A stretch of DNA of 30,143 bases from Equivita sp045641605 (GTDB lineage Bacteria > Actinomycetota > Coriobacteriia > Coriobacteriales > Eggerthellaceae): positions 1-30,143 of the forward strand of contig JAZUHG010000011.1 in assembly GCA_045641605.1 (NCBI GenBank), in the 5' to 3' direction. The position numbers and the translations under genes were made by a program. Within the stretch, counting starts at the first letter, position 1; every line of letters begins with the position of its first letter. Shown one piece after another: positions 25,467 to 30,143 of this stretch. The notes beneath the pieces are model-generated. The model was not told the origin of the DNA and made no database searches. It worked only from the letters and a program-made list of their open reading frames with translations.

Positions 25467-26669
25467 CTATTTAATAATTTTTGTGATACGTCCAGAACCA
25501 ACTGTACGGCCACCCTCACGGATAGCAAAACGAAGGCCCTCTTCCATAGCAACTGGGTGGATAAGTTCGCCCTTAAGAGTTACGTTATCACCAGGCATTA
25601 CCATCTTTGTGCCCTCTGGTAAGTGAGCAACACCAGTAATGTCAGTTGTACGGAAATAGAACTGTGGACGATAACCATCAGCAAATGGAGTGTGACGTCC
25701 ACCTTCGTCCTTAGTCAAAATATAAACTTGACCTTCGAACTCTGTGTGAGGCTCTACAGAACCTGGCTTGCAAAGTACCTGACCACGTTCAATTTCCTCA
25801 CGCTTTGTACCACGAAGCAATACACCAACGTTATCGCCAGCTTGAGCTTCGTCAAGAAGTTTACGGAACATCTCGATACCAGTAACAACAGTCTTAGGTG
25901 TTTCCTTAATACCAACGATGTCAACTTCGTCATTAACGTGTAAAACGCCACGCTCAACACGGCCAGTAGCAACAGTACCACGACCAGTAATTGTCATAAC
26001 GTCTTCGATAGCCATCAAGAAAGGCTTATCCTTATCACGTTCTGGAGTTGGGATGTATTCATCAATAGCATCCATAAGCTCCCAGATTTTTGCCTGAGCA
26101 TCAGCGTCGCCTTCCAAAGCTTTCAAAGCAGAACCTTGAATGATTGGAGTGTCGTCGCCTGGGAATTCGTAAGTGTTTAATAGCTCACGAACTTCCATCT
26201 CAACAAGTTCGATAAGTTCTTTATCATCAACCATATCGCATTTGTTCAAGAAAACGATGATCTTAGGTACACCAACCTGGCGAGCCAAAAGAATGTGCTC
26301 GCGGGTTTGAGCCATAGGACCATCAGTAGCAGCGATAACAAGAATTGCACCGTCCATCTGAGCAGCACCAGTAATCATGTTTTTAACATAATCAGCGTGG
26401 CCTGGGCAGTCTACGTGTGCATAGTGACGCTTGTCAGTTTCATACTCGATGTGAGCGATAGAAATGGTAATACCACGTTCACGCTCTTCAGGAGCTTTAT
26501 CGATGTCCTCAAATGCAGTAAAGTCAGCCTTAGCTGTACCATGAGAACCATCATTGCTCGAAAGTGTTTTGGAAATAGCAGCTGTTAAAGTTGTCTTTCC
26601 ATGGTCAACGTGACCAATAGTACCAATGTTAACATGTGGTTTGGTACGTTCAAATTTTTCCTTAGACAT
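25467..26669 (-). CDS. tuf: translation elongation factor Tu
   Basis: GTP-dependent carrier of aminoacyl-tRNA. 400 residues: GHVDHGKT (residues 19-26), RERGITI switch I, DCPGHADY, NKCD, then domains II and III ending GRTVGSGRITKIIK. Strong Shine-Dalgarno AAGGAGG. The tRNA-Met just upstream, with short hairpins in the spacer (GCCGA-TCGGC and CCGA-TCGG), indicates a processed tRNA-tuf transcript. The sequence is closest, from memory, to coriobacterial and other actinobacterial EF-Tu. No TGA; Trp is TGG. Confidence 0.99.
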   Translation of the reverse strand: MSKEKFERTKPHVNIGTIGHVDHGKTTLTAAISKTLSSNDGSHGTAKADFTAFEDIDKAPEERERGITISIAHIEYETDKRHYAHVDCPGHADYVKNMITGAAQMDGAILVIAATDGPMAQTREHILLARQVGVPKIIVFLNKCDMVDDKELIELVEMEVRELLNTYEFPGDDTPIIQGSALKALEGDADAQAKIWELMDAIDEYIPTPERDKDKPFLMAIEDVMTITGRGTVATGRVERGVLHVNDEVDIVGIKETPKTVVTGIEMFRKLLDEAQAGDNVGVLLRGTKREEIERGQVLCKPGSVEPHTEFEGQVYILTKDEGGRHTPFADGYRPQFYFRTTDITGVAHLPEGTKMVMPGDNVTLKGELIHPVAMEEGLRFAIREGGRTVGSGRITKIIK

Positions 26670-26731
26670 AAGTTTCCTCCTTAAATATCTCCGAAATATC
26701 GGTTTGCCGAGGATTCGGCTAATTTTAAAAT

Positions 26732-26808
26732 TGGTAGCGGTGACTGGATTCGAACCAGTGACGCCACGGTTATGAGCCGTGTGCTCTAGCCACCTGAGCT
26801 ACACCGCC
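26732..26808 (-). tRNA. tRNA-Met, elongator (anticodon CAT)
   Basis: 77 nt with encoded CCA. Anticodon loop CTCATAA. The 1-72 position is a G-T pair, not the mismatch of initiators, and the anticodon stem (CACGG/CCGTG) lacks the three G-C run of tRNA-fMet. It is an elongator tRNA, though a CAT anticodon can also belong to lysidine-modified tRNA-Ile2. Confidence 0.9.
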
Positions 26809-26812
26809 ATAA

Positions 26813-26887
<75 letters not shown>

Positions 26888-26891
26888 AAAA

Positions 26892-26976
26892 TGGTGGGCG
26901 CGCTAGGTTTCGAACCTAGGTAGGCATAGCCAACGGGTTTACAGCCCGTCCCCTTTAACCGCTCGGGCACGCGCCC
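26892..26976 (-). tRNA. tRNA-Tyr (anticodon GTA)
   Basis: 85-nt class II tRNA with a long variable arm, encoded CCA, acceptor GGGCGCG/CGCGCCC, loop CTGTAAA. First gene of the tRNA-tuf operon. Confidence 0.97.
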
Positions 26977-27080
26977 ATTTTTCTGTGTGCTTCAGGCACT
27001 TGTCATGTGTATTGTCAAGCTGCACACTAGCGTTTAACACAAGTGAAAACTAATGTTTTCCCTGCTAACGCAAGCATCCC

Positions 27081-27098
27081 GCGCTCACTACCGAGCGC
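27081..27098 (-). promoter_or_regulatory. 5'-leader hairpin of the tRNA-tuf operon
   Basis: GCGCTC-GGTAGT-GAGCGC, a 6-bp GC-rich stem that begins about 5 nt into the predicted transcript. No T-run follows. It may stabilise the 5' end or mark processing. Confidence 0.4.
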
Positions 27099-27109
27099 AG
27101 TAATGTGGA

Positions 27110-27137
27110 ATAATACTACATTTTTCCTGCAAGTCAA
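27110..27137 (-). promoter_or_regulatory. promoter of the tRNA-Tyr/Thr/Met-tuf operon
   Basis: TTGACT (27132-27137) and TATTAT (27110-27115) with 16 nt spacing on the minus strand, about 130 nt before tRNA-Tyr. It drives tRNAs, tuf and probably genes beyond. Confidence 0.75.
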
Positions 27138-27154
27138 CGAAAAATTCAAAATTA

Positions 27155-27168
27155 ACGCCCTCGGGCGT
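27155..27168 (-). promoter_or_regulatory. short GC hairpin between surface-gene terminator and tuf promoter
   Basis: ACGCCC-GA-GGGCGT followed by a T-rich tract in the minus direction. It could be a backup terminator for the surface gene; it also sits just upstream of the tuf -35. Confidence 0.35.
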
Positions 27169-27195
27169 GCATATATCTAAATTCAAGTATTTCCC

Positions 27196-27232
27196 ATAAA
27201 AAAACAGGGTGCCTTTTAAATAAACACCCTGT
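27196..27232 (-). terminator. intrinsic terminator of the surface-protein gene
   Basis: ACAGGGTG / CACCCTGT, a perfect 8-bp stem with a 13-nt loop, followed by seven T residues on the minus strand, about 23 nt after the TAG stop. The T-run on this side points to minus-strand termination. Confidence 0.9.
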
Positions 27233-27254
27233 TAATTAACTTATGAATTAAATA

Positions 27255-30020
27255 CTACTTATGCTTAGGTTTTACATTATTTCTTTTCTTGCGAGCAACT
27301 ACATAGGTCACACCACCAGCAACAACAACAATTGCTATCAAACCAATAATTATTCAGAAATTAGAATCCCCTGTTTGAGCATTTACTATAACAGGATTAT
27401 CAGGATCTGGTGTAGGTGGTGTTGGGGGAACTGGTTCGTCTCCAAAGTACGCTTTAAATGTTACGCTATAGAATAATTCATTTGATGGTAAATCAGAGAC
27501 ATTGTATTCTACAGCATCAATAAAGATAGTCCATTTTGTAAACTGTTTTCCTTCATTAGGAACAGGTTTAGCTCCTTGATGGTCCAAATCTAAACTTGTA
27601 AGCTTAAGAGTATTGCCCTCCAAAAGATTAAATGAAGCTCCTCCAATAATATTAACAGTTTCATCATTTTCAATATACCCATTACCATCTGTTTCAAAAG
27701 CCACAGTTAAAGGATCATTTTGCGCAAAATTAGCTACATATGTTGCTCCACTAAATACAGGAGGAGTACCAGATTTCTCAGGTTGGAAGAATTCATTAGT
27801 TGAAACTTCTGTACCATCTAATGTCCAATTTACAAAATGATAATATTTATTAGCGATAGCAGTTGCCCCAACTGATGCTGTAGACTCATGAGGATATAGA
27901 CTCTCAGAGCCAGATTGGCCAGCAGACTGTCCTGTAACTTGAATATTACCAAAGGAACTCTGACCATCATTAACTTTATAATTTACAGTCACAGCATTTT
28001 CATAGAACAATGCATAATAGTCAGCTGAATCATAATATGTATATACGTTCCCTTTTCCATCAGATGTTGTTTTCCCAGTAGGCTTATAATCCAACTTGCC
28101 TTCGGTACCAGAAATTATTGTAAAAGTACCATCTGCATTCTTTGTTGCCCAGGCAATAAAAGTAGCGCTGGTCCCTTGTGAAGCTGTTGATCCGCTTAAA
28201 GTAACCGTACCAGCATTAATTGCATGATCAAGAGAATCACTAGTTGGAGACACCGAAGCTCCACATGAATAATCACGTGCTAGAAGTTCTGTAGAATTAT
28301 TTACAGTTTGTGCATTATACGTTATATTAATAGGAGCATTTTCTTTAAACACAGCCCAATAAGTGGCATCCTCTAAGTAAATGTCTTCTACTGTTGGTGG
28401 ATGAATCTTTACTTTACCATCTGAGGTATTGGTAATTCATTCGCTTTCAACAGGTTTTGTTAAATCATACGCTCCATCAGCACCAGAGTAATATCAAGTT
28501 ATAGAAAATGCCGGGTTAGCCTGAGCAAAACACATAGCATCATCTGCTTGAGATACTTTAATACTCTGACTTTGTTTGTCTAAGGATCCACCGACAATAG
28601 GAGTCATTAAAGCTCCTGAATAATCAAGAGTAACCATTTTGTAGGTTAATACTATAGGGTCAACTTCTGTATAATAAATATTTATATAATTCACCGTATT
28701 TAATTCTAATGTTGTTGTTATTGTCTCTGGACTCTGTAATGAGAAATCATCAGGATCTAACGTAAGTGGCGGATCTATTTCAGGTTTAGTAGGAGGATAA
28801 ATAGTAGCTACATTAGCATGATTTTCTGTAGTTGTTGCCTGCTCATCTTCATGAGTCATTGTATAAACACCCGTATCCTGATCTTTAGTATGACAATAAT
28901 GCCTTACTTTATATTGAAAATCAGAACCTTCGGATTTATAAGTGTAATAAAAAGTTACAATGTTAGGATTTACATCTCCAGTCCATGGTTTTAGGGTAAT
29001 TGTTTTTTCGGTTTCTGGACTTTTAGTGGTATCAATTTCAATAATACCCCTAAAGTCAAGTCTAAATGCATCAGGAGTATCTGCAGGAATTAGGGCTTTA
29101 ACAGTAACCAGAGAACCAAGAGTATCTCTTCCAATCATAGTATCAGCAACTAAAGTTTTGCCTGTCGTATCATCTGATAAAACGAATCTTGTTTCATAAT
29201 CAACTTCTTCTTCAGTTACCCAATATTGATGAACAACAATTCGTGGAATATCAGCATTATTTGTTCCTAACTCAGAATAGTCACATCAAGGCATCTGCAT
29301 TTTAAAAGGATCGAAAAAAGTTTTAACATTATTAGTCTTATCATCAGCGCTAGCATAATAATAATAACCTACGAAACGATATGCAGGATGATCATCTATT
29401 TGAGATTGAAGCTCTTCTTGTGTAGGATATACTTTTTGACCATCCAGTGAAGACATATCCTTTAAATATTGAACGGTCTCTTTTCCGTTTTGTGTATATT
29501 TAGTTTCATCAGTAAAATCACCTTTATAGTTGCCCGTATTAAACTGGATTTCTCTATCTGGTGCAACCCAATGTGCATATAAATCCTGCTCATGATTAGG
29601 CATTTTCCAATTGTTCACAACAGTGTGTTGCTTTGTCTTATAATCATAATGAGTTACAGGCAATGTAAATGATGGGTCTTCATACCAGCCTTCAAATACT
29701 AAATGTTGATCTACAGTCTCAGGAGGGCGATCATTAATTCCTTCTGTAGTGCCCGTACCTGGAACATAATTTAAAAAGCTAGTACCTTGAGTAATACCAG
29801 TTAATCCAGGTACACTTTTACCAGTCTGCATCTCTGTTTGTTGAATTTTGAAATCAGCAATTGGTAATTCATAGTGAACACCACCATTATCAACAGTTCC
29901 ATCATCATCATCTGTAGTCAATTGGGCAACATAATCAATATGATATTCAGATTTCTCAACACCATAAATATTTCTTAAATAAAGCTGGTGCTTATTTCTC
30001 TTATAAAAATATTTTAACAT
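27255..30020 (-). CDS. repeat-rich surface protein with C-terminal anchor; 4 in-frame UGA = Trp; N-terminus doubtful
   Basis: A 921-codon frame with TGA at 29286, 28494, 28437 and 27354 as Trp. Residues 107-152 form an InlB/Listeria-Bacteroides-type repeat (FEGWYEDPSF ... LYAHW). MucBP-like segments follow (FYYTYKSEG, YINIYYTEVDP), and later repeats of the YHFVNWTLDG ... YVANF type. The C-terminus has a Pro-rich spacer (VPPTPPTPDPDNP), then NAQTGDSNF, a helix (WIIIGLIAIVVVAGGVTYVV) beginning with a TGA-coded Trp, and ARKKRNN. NAQTG occupies the LPxTG position but lacks Leu-Pro. The ATG has no Shine-Dalgarno or signal peptide, and an in-frame TAG lies 6 nt upstream. The true N-terminus may be frameshifted or lost. 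Likely an adhesin. Confidence 0.75.
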
Positions 30021-30143
30021 AAAAAACTAAGATATCAACATATCTTATTTTTTCTTTGATTGCAACTTTACCAGCAACAAGTCTTGCAATTGGTACTTTG
30101 AATGGACTACAAAACTTTTTTATTTTATCAAATGTTTTTCTCT
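30001..30143 (-). other. open frame entering from the right edge
   Basis: A frame open from the window edge to TAA at 30001-30003 encodes a basic peptide containing FCSPFKVPIARLVAGKVAIK. It overlaps the first codons of the surface-protein frame in a different register. It could be the end of an upstream gene or the displaced N-terminal part of the surface protein; I cannot decide. Confidence 0.25.

Noticed and set aside
26990..27018. Second tuf-operon promoter at TTGACA (27013-27018, minus)
   Set aside because: The -35 is perfect but the hexamer 17 nt downstream is CTGAAG, not a -10.

Overview
The window is an AT-rich bacterial chromosome segment whose genes make sense only if UGA is read as tryptophan. 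With the standard code at least eleven genes fall into pieces. With UGA = Trp every one becomes a single continuous frame ending in TAA or TAG, and no gene I could place ends in TGA. I count 40 in-frame TGA codons, including the near-invariant Trp5 of NusG, the Trp-x-x-x-Trp of methionyl-tRNA synthetase and membrane or anchor tryptophans. The organism is not a mollicute: it has Rho, histidine acid phosphatase, LemA, a large sortase-type surface protein and CCA-encoding tRNAs. EF-Tu, Rho, the fused ABC transporter, DUF1846 and the leaderless starts look most like Actinomycetota, perhaps a Coriobacteriia-like lineage. That placement is inference from memory; low-GC Bacillota are not excluded.

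Layout. 1-2082: start of an ABC ATPase gene, then two divergent PF06541-like membrane protein genes sharing a palindromic -10 region, then a 65-residue membrane peptide. 2089-6284 (minus): GT2-like glycosyltransferase, adenylate kinase and a 729-residue polytopic membrane protein, one operon with a promoter near 6305-6333. 6335-16725 (minus): DUF1846 protein, histidine acid phosphatase, fused MacB-like ABC transporter, DUF3137 protein, LemA and an anchored C69 peptidase. 16777-20263 (minus): metG and rho, overlapping by 8 nt. 20482-21806: a DciA/DUF721-like gene facing a two-gene cassette (DUF5674-like plus unknown). 21843-26976 (minus): the classical translation cluster tRNA-Tyr, tRNA-Thr, tRNA-Met, tuf, rpmG, tRNA-Trp, secE, nusG, rplK, rplA, map. 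27255-30020 (minus): a repeat-rich surface protein with a C-terminal anchor and a doubtful N-terminus, closed by a clear intrinsic terminator.

How the genes work together. The right half is information processing: tRNAs, EF-Tu, ribosomal proteins L33, L11 and L1, SecE, NusG, Rho, MetRS and Met aminopeptidase. The left half is envelope biology: transporters, LemA/DUF3137, secreted hydrolases and a glycosyltransferase operon. The only tRNA-Trp here has anticodon CCA and a wild-type G24, so it should not decode UGA. A tRNA-Trp(UCA) elsewhere and loss of RF2 (prfB) are the key predictions.

Several genes have a -10-like hexamer only 6-11 nt before an ATG and no Shine-Dalgarno sequence, suggesting leaderless mRNAs. 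No gene-free stretch exceeds 300 nt; the longest are 26977-27254 (tuf-operon promoter, leader and surface-gene terminator) and 20264-20481 (divergent region between rho and the DUF721-like gene).
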